Source: Ursus arctos
Taxonomy: Eukaryota; Chordata; Mammalia; Carnivora; Ursidae
DNA length: 64,000 nt
Direction of reading: 5' to 3'
NCBI RefSeq assembly: GCF_023065955.2
Contig: NW_026622919.1
Coordinates: forward strand, 4,042,501 to 4,106,500
In this document: one piece after another, positions 34,650-44,960 of the stretch
How positions within the stretch are numbered: the first letter of the stretch is position 1
Layout: every line of letters begins with the position of its first letter
Notes under the pieces: generated by a model
What the model was told of the DNA's origin: nothing
The model's input: the letters and a program-made list of their open reading frames with translations, nothing else
Database searches by the model: none
Made by a program: the position numbers and the translations under genes

Positions 34650-36355
34650 ATAAATAGGCAAGTATGCAAGCTAATTAAATAACCACATCTAATAATTTTG
34701 CCAAAGGAATATTTAAATTAGGAATCAACAAACTGATTTCAAGAAAAAGAATTCTGACAACATCCTTTTAAAATCTGATTTCCAGAGTCCCCCTGAGAGA
34801 GAATAAAATGATACGTTTAATATATACTAACCAAACATTCTGGGTTGGCCAGAACGATTCCATTAGTTATAATACTCATTCTTCCACTGGGCTAGTACCT
34901 GAAGATAATTACCAGATCCATAAATGGCAAACCGGGAATTATTTTGTAATCTATCATACCAAATTTCTAATGTCCATAAGAAATGTCACATTATTTCTTC
35001 ATAACTTGGCTGGAGGCACTTCCTGGCAGAGCCAAGGGCCTCAGGGAGAGGGAAGAGCCCACTGCTCTGAGTGCCCACAGAAAAAATAGTGCAAGGGCAC
35101 CACTGAGGACTGTGGAGATGGCCTCACACCTGCAGAAGCGTCCCCACAGGCTGGGCGGACAAGCTGAAAATACGGTCAGTCGGTCACTATCCTAAAAAGA
35201 CTAAAACCAGAAGGAAAGTGTTCATTTCTTAGCCTCTTCTCTCCCCCTACTCTCATCTGTGGAAACATCTCTGAAGAAATAGATGACTCAAACCAAAACT
35301 GAAAACGTTGATGTTAGTGTCCATAAAATACTGTAGATATTATAAAGATGGACATGTTGTTATCCTTGCTACCAAGTAACTCAAAACCTAAAAGAGAAAT
35401 GATGATGATAATGAAGGTTTCTTTGCAAAGCAAGAATCTGTAAAGAGCTTTGCTAGGGTTCTAAGTCTGAAATGAACAGGTTGAATGATTCATGCTCGTC
35501 AATTAAATACAAAACCATAATATATACAAAACTGCAACTGTGGCTAAGATTCTTACTCATCATCTGACTATAGTAAATAAATAATATTCTTGTCTGTTTT
35601 AAAGCCCCCCCAAAAAGCTTCCCCACCGCACTCTCTAAGAGTAAAAAAAGGTCCATTTTATTGTTTTGTTTTCTTTGTTAAAAAAAAAGAATCTATGATC
35701 ACTTAGGTTTAAGGATACTATTACATTTATCTCACCTTTAAAAAGTTCTAGTAACTTCAACACAGCCTAACTAACACTGCTGTTTATGTTATAATCTGAT
35801 CTGTTATGTTATAATCTGTTAGGTCATAATCTGATTTTATATTTCCTGGAAATACTGAAGATTTGTTTTCTCTCTTTTCTGTCAATATTCCATAACCATA
35901 AAGTTCACAACACATCTAGTACTGTTATATAAAGTCTGAGTTAAGGTATTTTTTGGGTATGGTACTAAGAAAATTCGATTTTGTTGACAGTATTCACCAT
36001 AATTAACAGCAGAACCCTATTATTACATGGCTCATTACATACTGGGATTTATGCTGTGAGTCAAATCTCTATCCCAGAACCTCAAACAATAAACTCTCCT
36101 AACACTGCTATCGTATGTGTCATCTTTCCCCAATCAGCATTCTAAAAGTATGCACTCTATATATTTTACCAACTATTTTAACATTAGCTTTTTATTTACT
36201 TAAAGCCTCTCTAGAACTTCCAGAAAGAGCAGCAAGCACTACAAGTCTTCCTTCTAGAACTCACTGCTTCCAAAAGTCCACACCAGTCATTCTGCATCGT
36301 TTTGTCCTGCTGATTCTTTTTAACACCTTTTCAGTTGGATCCTACCGTTAAGCTT
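34650..36355. other. No recognisable gene
   Basis: AT-rich sequence. Overlapping frames at 34,808-35,195 (+) lack domains. A small imperfect repetition of ttataatctg lies at about 35,788-35,835. Confidence 0.35.
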
Positions 36356-36980
36356 GTCCAAGCCTGCATCACCTTACACAGACAACTACAATAGCCATGG
36401 TCTTCACACTTCCAATTTCCCCTCCAACCACCTGCTATAATTCAGCTCAAAAGAAGTTTGTAATCTACCACTGCCTCATGTCACGCCCATTAACAACCAC
36501 TGATGCAGCTGAAGAAAGGAGGTCCTACCCATACAGCTCCTTCTAAGCCTCACTGCCAACACTAAACTTCCATTTACAGCTAGGCCTTAGTGTTCACTTA
36601 CTCAATAAAAATATTGAGTCCCGGGGGCACATGGGTGGTTCAGTTGGTTAAATGTCCAAACAACTCTTGATTTTAGCTCAGGTCTTGATCTCAGGGTTGT
36701 GAGTTCAAGCCCCACACTGGCCTCCATGCTGGGTATGGAGTCTACTTTAAAAAAAAAAAAAAAGAGTCCTGGCTGCTATATTAGTCACTTTCCAAAATGT
36801 TCCCCCATCCAGCCAAATTGCATCGACTTTCCAGGACCCGTTTCCAATGAAGTCTTGCCTGACCACCGCGACCCCTGGGCTCTTCTGACTCATCAGGCAC
36901 TCTATTTCTGCATTCGCAAAGTTGATTTCCATTGAATCAAAAGGTAGTATCAAGAGAAAACAATGTTTGGAGGTCATACA
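36356..36980 (+). mobile_element. Possible L2 fragment, split by a SINE
   Basis: accacctgctataattcagc and, beyond the SINE, tttccaatgaagtcttgcct and caccgcgacccctgggctc resemble internal L2 sequence. Moderate degeneration. Confidence 0.4.
36623..36763 (+). mobile_element. CAN-SINE, intermediate type
   Basis: cgggggcacatgggtggttc, tgatctcagggttgtgagtt, tatggagtctactttaaaa and A-tail. Flanks gagtcc and gagtcct. Confidence 0.88.
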
Positions 36981-37369
36981 CATTTGGGGGAAATTAGGCT
37001 AATAAAGGTAAACACATTCTTTTCCTGATGGACTTCTCTGAGCATCCAGTATGTGAACATGCATCTTCGAGAGGGCAGACGCGATATATGACTCGATAAT
37101 TACATACTACCGTAAGTTTTTGTTAACTTAAGGAAGTTTCACAACATTTAATTGCTATTTCAGTTTTTGTTTTGTTTTTTGTTTGCTGCCTGCCTCTCTC
37201 ACTAGTCAGACAACTCCAGGAGGGCAGGAGCCGTTGATCCTCACTGTGGATCTGGCCACTGCGCAGCGAAGGCATTAAGTTTCGACAGAGTAAAGCAGAA
37301 ACGATGCGACCAGCCTTGAGGTGTAGAAGGCGGCGCAGGGGGTGATAAGGAGCTCCGATTCTGGCATCA

Positions 37370-37545
37370 TAGGACCTGAACACATTACTGAGTCTCTGAT
37401 TTTGGGTAAATTATCCCACCTCCGTGGGGCTTAGCTCCCCCACCTAGAGAATGTACACAGTAACAGAAGCTACCTTACAAGCTGCTGCTGAGGAATGGAT
37501 TACACACATAAAGTGCCCAGAAAGCATTGTTAATATTAGCAGACG
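37370..37545 (+). mobile_element. MIR element
   Basis: tctgattttgggtaaattat, ggggcttagctcccccacct, gaggaatggattacacacat and gcccagaaagcattgttaat follow MIR order. 43 bases of unique sequence upstream are GC-rich. Confidence 0.7.
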
Positions 37546-37619
37546 GATTGGTAGGATACAGATGAAAAGAGAGACTAATTAAAAAGCTATTCAAATAATT
37601 CAAGCTATTGATCCATGAG

Positions 37620-37850
37620 TGAGGGCTTTGAAGTGGACTAAGTCTAAATTTTGGCTTTACTTCCTACAGGCTGTAGGATTGTGTAGAAATTACTTCCTTC
37701 TCTGCCCTCCCTTTCCGGGTCTGTACATCGGGAACAATAAAAGCAACCACTTTTCAGATGTGTTGTGTTGTGAAGATGTAATAAGATAATACTCATGCCC
37801 TTGGCACATCATCACACAGTAAGTGCTCAATTATTAGTTGTACCTATTTG
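37620..37850 (+). mobile_element. Second MIR element
   Basis: gctgtaggattgtgtagaaa, gtctgtacatcgggaacaat and cacacagtaagtgctcaatt match MIR in the same orientation as its neighbour. Confidence 0.65.
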
Positions 37851-40273
37851 AAGATTATTTTTAAGTGGCGGTCTGGTGACCTGAGAGCATGCTTTCTAAC
37901 TACCCCCACAACCCCATCCCCAATTCTCTACTGTCCCCAGAGACTCAAACGTCCTTCCTTCCACAGAGCCACCACCTTCCTCCCCTATCTCATCTCCTGG
38001 CCCAAAACCCTTCTTTAAAACATCAGCCTCCTGAAAAACAAAGCTGATTAAATTTCTTTCCTACACACTCTCCGCCCTCCCCTTGCGCATTGCCCACTTC
38101 ATATACAGTGTGAGAAAACAGATTGTAATCAAAGGAGTAATTCTGCACCCCCCTTGTAATTTCTGAACAATTCTGTCAACATCTTTCCACAGCACAAGCG
38201 GATGGAAAGGTGGTACATTGTACCAACGCTGCCATCTCCCAACTGCAGATCTTAACTTGAATTCCCAGTTGCTATTTTAACTGAGATTTCCCCCACTTAT
38301 TAAAAGAGTAATTAAAAAGAAATTATCTTTGGAAATAAAAAGTAAACAATACCTCTGCCAGGCTCAACTCAAGCAGCTGATTTTAGTTGTGAGAGATACC
38401 ATTCTTAATGAGCTAGACTGTACACATAAAATGAACCCAACAAAGCGCATATTCCCCCAAACCACCTTGGCTGTAGCCAGTCTGCACCTTAGCAAGGGAC
38501 TCAACCACAGATAGAGGTTATCTCCCTGCTGAGAATAATTTGACTTGACATTGTGATACTGCAGGTCTGCAGTTCGGGCCTTCACAGGAAGGGCATTATG
38601 AAGACATAATAGAGTATTAATTTCTAAAACGTTCCAAAGAAGGAAAACACAGAGGGTCTTTAAAGAAAAAAAAAAAAGAGCTGTTCAGGTGTTTTTATTC
38701 TAGAGGATCACAGGGGATCTTGTGGATTTATACGAACAGATGTCGGTCACAGAAAATGCTGTAACCTTATAATGACAACGAACTAATCTATTTGCACACT
38801 CTTTCACTCTCATACTTTTGCACAAAAAAAAATGTTTAATGAGGAAGTAAAGTGGGAACCAAGACACAACAGACCAATCCCTCCCGCCAGCTCTCTGGAA
38901 GACAGATTCCAGATGACTCTTTGGGCCCTGGGTGCTGTGACTCAGTGGCCCAGTGATCCTATATGTCTTCAGGCAGGTTGTCCTCCAACAGGAAAGAAGT
39001 GTTGTGACAAAGAGGCAAAGAAGGAAAGGGAGACCATAGGACAGACAATCCACCACTCCTACTTCCTAGAGCAAATATTTCAATACGTTGTCCTGGAAGA
39101 GACATATCTTAGAAGCTATATTCTTGCCCATCCTTATTCATTACTGTATCTTAGAAAACCAAAGTCCCATTGCATAGCTGGAACTCAAAGAGCCACATGG
39201 AATATTGAGAGTTCAAAACAGCAGTGAATACTGCTTTCCCAAGGCCGTTCCTTGTGCTGTGGTCGCAGCCAGGAGGGCTCAGGAGGGCGCGAACAACAAT
39301 CTGTGCTTCAGCAGTGATGTTTTATGGCCCAGTGCCCAGACCGTCTAGCTCCGCACACAGCTCCAGAGCCTTTGGAGGGCTACAGGGGAAGAATGCATTC
39401 TTAACAAACAGCTCTCCATCCCTGTAACAGCTTCTTCATTCTCTGAAAGCATCTGTGGCCAAGAAAAGAATTCATTTTTAGTAAAACTCTAAAAATGGCA
39501 CAAAGGGTATGAATTTTCACCATGTTTTTAATATACTAAACCTCGACACATCCCAGATGGAGAATTAAAGAATATGTCTTTTACTTTTCATTAAATATGT
39601 TATAGTTCAAATGCATGCTCTGCACAATAGGAAACTTACAGGATTATTTTAAGCAAGTTATTCAAACAAGTTCACTGGGCAAGGATTACACATTTCTTGG
39701 TTTCAACATCATACATACAATCTCTACACAAGGTTATAGCTATTTCCGACAAGTAATCTTTGTATTTGTAAGTAATTATATTCTTGAAAAGTTGTATATA
39801 AGCTGAATGTTTATAATTGAGAACATCTTTACTGCATTAAAATCTATTTAAAGAAAGCTTACTATATATTATTTTGCAAAGTAAAGAATGCTCTCCTCAT
39901 GACTGCACAATTACTTAAACCCTAATTTGTAAAAAATTTAGATATTCATGGTTAGACTAGCTTAAAGCAAGAAAATCTTTAAAAATCTACCTGAAAAAAA
40001 AAAAGGCCAGTTCTCATTTGATATTCTGTTCTCTCTACTTAAATCTATCACATCTTCAAACAAAATTAAGATGCTAACTGTCTTAATTAAGCAAATAAAA
40101 TCCACTCATCATACAAAATAGACTGCAGCACCAATACTCCTTCAAAAGGTTTCCTTACAGCTCAACTAAAACATCAGAAGACCCTCTGAAATAAAGCTGG
40201 CGTGAAAGGTAAAAAGCCATTTGTCTCAAAATCACCAGTAAGAAGCCATAACAATTTCAAAGAAACCAAAAAC

Positions 40274-40276
<3 letters not shown>

Positions 40277-40311
<35 letters not shown>

Positions 40312-40314
40312 CAC
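40277..40314. repeat. (CA)n microsatellite
   Basis: About nineteen CA units with one G substitution. Confidence 0.97.
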
Positions 40315-41617
40315 AAAGTTGCCTGGCTCTTCCCCACTTACTTAGACTTTCTAGGTGCTGTCTGCTAAAGGCTCCACCTCCTGCTCCCCTCAAACCATTC
40401 TTCTGCTAGTTCCAAGACCTTCTATAAATCTGTCCCTCCTCACCTCTCAGTTCCTCATGCTCCCCCACTCCCCCCACTCTAAGGGGCCTTCAGTTGCTCT
40501 GGCTAGATAATCCTTGTTTTCTGCATCCCCAAATCTTAATGATCTCCTATGTTGTTCTGATATGGGGAACAGCCTCAGCATCGACAATCTATTTCCTTCC
40601 TTATAAAATCTTCTTAGATAGCAACCTTTACACAATAAACCCTGAGTGCTAAAGAGTCGTCTACAACATAGACATGCAATCTCATGGATCTAATTCTTAC
40701 TGGGGAAGGCCAAAAAGACCCATAAATAATCTTCAAAATGGCTCTTTAGCCTTAAAATGTTAAGTTGTTAGAAAAGTCATATTATGCCAAAGACAAACTA
40801 TATCCTCAAATAATGGATAAATAAACTAATTTCAACTAGTACGCTTTTTATTTAAATTTAAGATTAGCATCACTCTGAGTGGAGCAAGAGTTAAGTTTAT
40901 ACTCAGGCCCTTCTTGCCCTCACTTGGAGTTGGGGCAGTCATGCAGATACTCCGTCTGCAGCCAGTGCTGTAGGAATTCTATCTTCCATTTCTTTCCAAC
41001 TGAAAGCTCTCTTCACTAAGGAAAAAGGCTGCCCCACTCCAGCCCTGACCTCCTCCTCCCCAGCTTGGTTTTGGAAGTGAGCCAGATGACAGCATTTGGA
41101 AAAGCACAAATTTATCTCAGTAAAGCCCGCTGTTTAACAAAAAGGTCGTGATGGTGAGAAATACTGTAATTTCAGAGTATCTTCCCCCCCATTACGTACT
41201 TCTGTTTTAATCCCCAAGGGTCCAATGAAACAGTGCACCCTACTTTCCCTCATAATCAGCCCTCTAATGCAACTATGTGTTTCAAAACTCCTGAGCCAAC
41301 TAAGTATAGATATAAACCTGCTACAAAATAATCTTTGTCAAAGTGTTAAAACATATGCTACTTGAAAAAGAACAACAATAAACATTGTAAGAAGGAAAAC
41401 CAAAGTCAACATTTACATGTACTCCAGGTTAAATATTTAAATGCCAGAATCCAAAATGAAATAATGAGAAGTAAGCCTTATGACAGCTTTGATGTCAATC
41501 TTATTTAATTTAATAGCTTAAGAGTAAAACAGAGGTACCTGTCAGTAAGGTCCTTGGTTTGGATAAGAAACATGGAAGAATCAGTCTTTTAAAACTAGAT
41601 CCTCATAATAAAATCAA

Positions 41618-41618
<1 letters not shown>

Positions 41619-41661
<43 letters not shown>
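41619..41661. repeat. (TG)n microsatellite
   Basis: About twenty TG units, one CG near the left end. Confidence 0.97.
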
Positions 41662-41663
<2 letters not shown>

Positions 41664-43487
41664 TTAATATACATAAAACACCTGGGATCCCCAGATCCAT
41701 TCTCCTGTTCAAGGAAGTGCTAGCTTAAAGAAATCACTGTGTCGCCATAAGTCAAATTTAACTTAACCAATACTTTTACTGTTACCATTTTCTGAGTTAT
41801 TCTCATGACCCAAGGTGTGAAAGAAAAACAGATTCTGAGAACCTCTATTCTTATGAAAATATAAATATTAAAAACTTTCTGTAGAAAAAGCAAACTTTCA
41901 GGATAGGTAAGTGAAGTAGCAGCTATTCAGACCACCAGTATCTTCTGTAAGCACTGACAATAAAATTAACTTGGATAATGTAACTGGACTAGTCATTTTT
42001 TAAAACCTCATTTACTATCATTTCCCCCAACAAAGCATCCTAGGAGTGCCGCACCGAAAGGTGTTCAAAGACCTTCACCATCTCTGTGGTTTGGGAGTAA
42101 CGTAAATTTCTTCAAGATGCCCGCAGCCAACCAAGTTCATCTGGCCTGGGGCTAAGTTTTATCTTCTACTCTTTCTCATAGTACAGAAGTCTGGAACCTA
42201 TGCACATGACTGTCAACACCCGTACACATTTCAAACTGGCCACCACTGTCCGCTGAGATCACTCCAGCCGCATTTCCAGTGTCCCCACTCATCCTCATAG
42301 TTACTCAATTCTAAACGTAGGAAATAAGTTGCATAAAATAAACCTTCTGCGGGTCAAATTCCGTTCAGGCTCGTAGCAATCGCTACACAGTGATCACGAT
42401 AATCTGACCACCTATACCGACCGCAGAGCACAGCGACGAGCGTATCCGATACAGGAGAAAACCCGACCCTTGGCAACACAATGGATTAAACCAGCCAGAT
42501 GCTTCCAACTTGCAAGTCCTTCAAGACGCTCAAGTTGGACATCCACAGAGCACCATTTTGAGTTCAGAATCTGCAGCTGATGCCTAGACATAACCGAGCA
42601 GACAGCTCAAATGGAGGTTTAATCTGACAGAGGCAGAGAGACAATTCCACTCCTGTAGTACAGGATCACTGACACCGACAAGTGCATTAAAACGCAAAGG
42701 TGCAGCCGGGATCTGCGGCTCCTCCTCCCCCGCCCCCCGCGGCACCGATCCTGTATCTTCGGTGAGATTCCCAAAGCTCCGTGTAACCGGCAAGCGAACG
42801 GTTTCTCCGCCAGGTTAACACGCAGGGAACCCCTATATTCGCACCTGCACGTTTTCACAGCCACAAATCAATTGATTAAATGTCATCCACAAGGTAAAGG
42901 CGCAAATGAGGCGTCGCTCAAGCAGAGGTGGCACTGAGGCGCGCTCGGGTTACGTGATGTGCTAGCAGGGCAGCTGTGGTGCGGCTCCTTTTCCTCGTGC
43001 GCATTGCTCCGCAGTCTGCAACCCCGCTAGCAGCCCACCTGATTCCAGACCCGCAGAAGGCCGAGGGGCGCCTTCACCCTCCCCCAAAGCATGCCCAGGG
43101 TTCGCTATTCCCCCAAACAACAGCACGGGAGGCCCAACACCGAAAACGCTTCGGGTTCGTGCGTGCCATCGGAAATGCAAAATCCGTGGGTGACTGTTCA
43201 GGGGGAGACCGGCTCCAACAACCGCACGAGTTTAAAACACACACATCTGGCGTGTGACCGCACCACCCGCCGCGACGCCGCCGGCTCCCCCGCACTCGGC
43301 GCTCGGCGCACCTCTCTCCCCGCGCGCACGCACGCACCGGCCCCGTGCCGCCGGCGGCTCCTCCCGCCGCCCCGCGCAGCGCATCCCTTCCCGCCTGGAC
43401 CCGCCAACCCCTCGCGCTCCGGGCCTGGCCGAACAAAGGCGACGCCGCCAGCTCGGCCAGCTGCGGCGGCTCGGAGGCCCGGCCCGC

Positions 43488-43496
43488 GCTCACCTG
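43488..43496 (-). promoter_or_regulatory. Splice donor of exon 1
   Basis: On the minus strand the junction reads CAG|GTGAGC, close to the ideal mammalian donor (CAG|GTRAGT). It is the best donor I noticed in the island on that strand. Confidence 0.6.
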
Positions 43497-43510
43497 GGCT
43501 CCGTCCCCAG

Positions 43511-43537
43511 CGGCGGCGGCGGCGGCGGCGGCGGCGG
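43511..43537 (-). repeat. (CCG)9 trinucleotide tract (CGG on plus strand)
   Basis: Nine uninterrupted units, 17 bases before the donor on the transcribed strand. Depending on frame it would read as Ala, Pro or Arg. A second, shorter run of gac/aac triplets lies at about 43,583-43,599. Confidence 0.95.
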
Positions 43538-43976
43538 CTCCTCGGCGGGGCTCCGGCGGCGCGGGCCTGGCGGCGACAGCGACAACAACGACGACGACCC
43601 GGGGGGCCGCCCCGGGCCCTGCGGGGCGCTCGGGCGGCAGGGGCCCGCTCAGCGCCGGCGCCACGGGCTCAGGTCCCGGCGCGGGCGGCGGCAGCGGCGG
43701 CGGCGCGGGCGGGTGGGCGGCGGCGCGTCCCGGCAGGTCCAGGTCCGGCCCCGGCGACGCCGCGACGCGCCCTCCTCCTCGCGCCCGCGAGCGGGACGGC
43801 GGCTCCGGCGCGGCCCGGGATCCGAGGTGGCTGCAGCGGCGACGCTCGGCGCTCGGCGCTCGGCCGGCTCCGCTCCCTCCGCCTCCGGCTCGGGCGGGCC
43901 CGCAGCGGCGGCGGCAGGAGCGCGGCGGGCGCGGGGACGGCCCTGTCAGGGGCGGCGGGGGCGGCCGGAGCGACGC

Positions 43977-44063
43977 TCAGGACTGCGGGGCGGCGGGGCC
44001 GGCGGCGGCGGCTGCGGCTCCCGGGGCCGTCGCGCTGAGGTGCGGAGCTGCCACCGCGGCCAT
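43977..44063 (-). CDS. 28-codon ATG frame in exon 1, probable upstream ORF
   Basis: Begins at the ATG inside the YY1-like motif. Context AAGATGG has A at -3 and G at +4, a strong Kozak match. It encodes an alanine/proline-rich peptide (MAAVAAPHLS...) and ends at TGA (43,977-43,979). The same frame then stays open for exactly 161 codons to the splice donor, without another ATG. Known behaviour of strong upstream ORFs would predict reduced translation of the main frame, but whether this one is translated cannot be told from the sequence. Confidence 0.35.
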   Translation of the reverse strand: MAAVAAPHLSATAPGAAAAAAGPAAPQS

Positions 44064-44066
44064 CTT
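44056..44066 (-). promoter_or_regulatory. YY1-like element / initiator region
   Basis: Minus-strand AAGATGGCCGC is one base off the YY1 consensus AAGATGGCGGC. In CpG-island promoters such sites are typically just downstream of the start site and overlap the first ATG, as here. Confidence 0.6.
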
Positions 44067-44129
44067 GTTGCTCTAACTGACAAGAACCCCCCTCCCCCCG
44101 CTCCAGCCAGACGGGGCGCTCGCGCCCCC

Positions 44130-44300
44130 TTCCCCGCCCCGCGTTGGCCTCCAACAGGAAGTCGTCCCGGCCCCTGCCACGTGACTCCACTGCATCTGCA
44201 TACCGGAGGGCGAACTGGCCAATCGGTGCTCTGCGCCCGAGCTCCGCCCCCGCGCGCCCCTCCCCGGCCCATTGGTTCGTCCTGGCTAGGCCACGCCCCG
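44130..44300. promoter_or_regulatory. Core promoter with GC boxes, ETS, E-box and opposed CCAAT boxes
   Basis: GC boxes at 44,132-44,140 (ccccgcccc) and 44,244-44,251, and ccacgcccc at 44,291-44,299. ETS-type acaggaagt at 44,154-44,162. E-box cacgtg at 44,178-44,183, within ccacgtgac. CCAAT at 44,219-44,223 on plus and ATTGG at 44,271-44,275, that is, one CCAAT on each strand. No canonical TATA box. ttaata at 44,311-44,316 is a weak TATA-like element for plus-strand transcription. Confidence 0.6.
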
Positions 44301-44385
44301 TCCTACCCCCTTAATACCCCTTCGCGTTGTGGTTCCGCAGACTGCGCGGGGAGCGCGCTGGGGTGCGAGCGGGTGCGCGCTCCCC

Positions 44386-44895
44386 ATGGCCGAGCGCGTG
44401 CCGGTCTCGGGGGCTCGCGCTCCGCCTGCGGTTTTTGGAGACCCGCGCGACATCCTTTCCAATCTGTGGGCGCCGCGGCTCAGTGTTAGCGCGCTGGACG
44501 GCGGGCCGCAGACTCGGCCCTGCATGTCCGCCGGGTTCACCCCCCGGCGGCACCCTGCGACGCCCGGGCCCCGGTTTTGCGCGGTATTTTCACCCGGCGG
44601 CGCGGGCCCTCTGTGCAGCAGCGACCGGCACCCGCTCTGGCGCGCGTCTCGCCCGTGCCGTGCACACGCCCTGCCCCTCCCCACCGTGCACAGACTCGTA
44701 CACGCGCCGACGCGGGCCCGGGAGCATCCTGCTTGCCGCGCGCTTCCCAGCCTCCCCTTGCACGCAGCAGCTCCCCGGGGAGCGCCCTGCTGCGAGCCAA
44801 ACAAGCCTCCCTACGAAACGCCCCCCCGCCCCCTCTCGCCTCGCCGGGAGCCTTCTCCCTCCCCCGAGAGCGAACGATCCGCCCCCACCGCTTAG
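44386..44895 (+). other. 170-codon plus-strand open frame, doubtful
   Basis: Starts at the ATG of ccccatggccgagcgcg and reads MAERVPVSGARAPPAVFGDP..., ending at 44,895. It is downstream of a possible divergent promoter, but -3 is C, the composition is arginine/proline/alanine-rich, and no domain is recognisable. Most likely a composition artefact of the CpG island or part of an upstream antisense transcript. Confidence 0.15.
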
Positions 44896-44960
44896 ACTCC
44901 GAGCCAGGGCTTGGGAGGGTGGAAAGGAACCCCGACGCTCCCGCGCTCGGTACCCGGTGG

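Larger units (their letters stand above)
37851..42690. other. No recognisable gene; two dinucleotide repeats
   Basis: Nearly free of SINEs, unlike the rest of the window. Frames at 38,700-39,056 (-), 38,832-39,227 (+) and 39,224-39,427 (+) carry no domain I know. If the minus-strand gene is real, this is the part of intron 1 nearest the promoter, where enhancers are often found, but I see no direct evidence for one. Confidence 0.4.
1..43493 (-). other. Predicted first intron (5' part) of the minus-strand gene
   Basis: This stretch follows, in minus-strand direction, the splice donor at 43,493/43,494. It is AT-rich and dominated by SINE and LINE remnants, with no reading frame I recognise as a conserved protein, which is what a long first intron looks like. 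No acceptor followed by a convincing exon was found. The intron call depends entirely on the exon 1 prediction. The gene could instead have a small exon here that I cannot see. Confidence 0.4.
43494..44100 (-). other. Predicted exon 1 of a minus-strand gene (5' UTR, possibly start of coding sequence)
   Basis: The right edge is set by the YY1-like AAGATGGCCGC, which in housekeeping promoters usually lies just downstream of transcription start, so the 5' end is approximate. The left edge is CAG|GTGAGC, a strong donor (last exon base 43,494). The exon contains one short ATG frame (44,063-43,977) and afterwards no ATG in the frame that stays open to the donor. The main start codon may therefore lie in a later exon outside this window or start at a non-AUG codon. 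Gene identity is unknown. Transcription on this strand is inferred from motifs only. Confidence 0.55.
42700..44960. promoter_or_regulatory. CpG island
   Basis: Abrupt change from AT-rich DNA to very GC-rich, CpG-dense DNA, densest at about 43,260-44,330. It contains several CGG/GCC runs, Sp1-type boxes and the first exon of the minus-strand gene. Long open frames here on every strand (for example 43,254-44,489 plus) are by-products of composition, since stop codons are AT-rich. Confidence 0.95.

Noticed and set aside
38700..39427. Cluster of 67-131-codon frames on both strands
   Set aside because: Opposite-strand overlaps, no recognisable domain, and no clear acceptor/donor pair bounding a coding exon. 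Conservation data could revive it.
43091..44489. Very long open frames on both strands in the CpG island (up to 411 codons)
   Set aside because: All six frames are open together, products are Arg/Ala/Pro/Gly low complexity, and several start at GTG, not ATG. GC composition alone explains them.
44386..44895. 170-codon plus-strand ORF as a divergent protein-coding gene
   Set aside because: Weak Kozak context, low-complexity product, and no family resemblance; kept only as a doubtful open frame.
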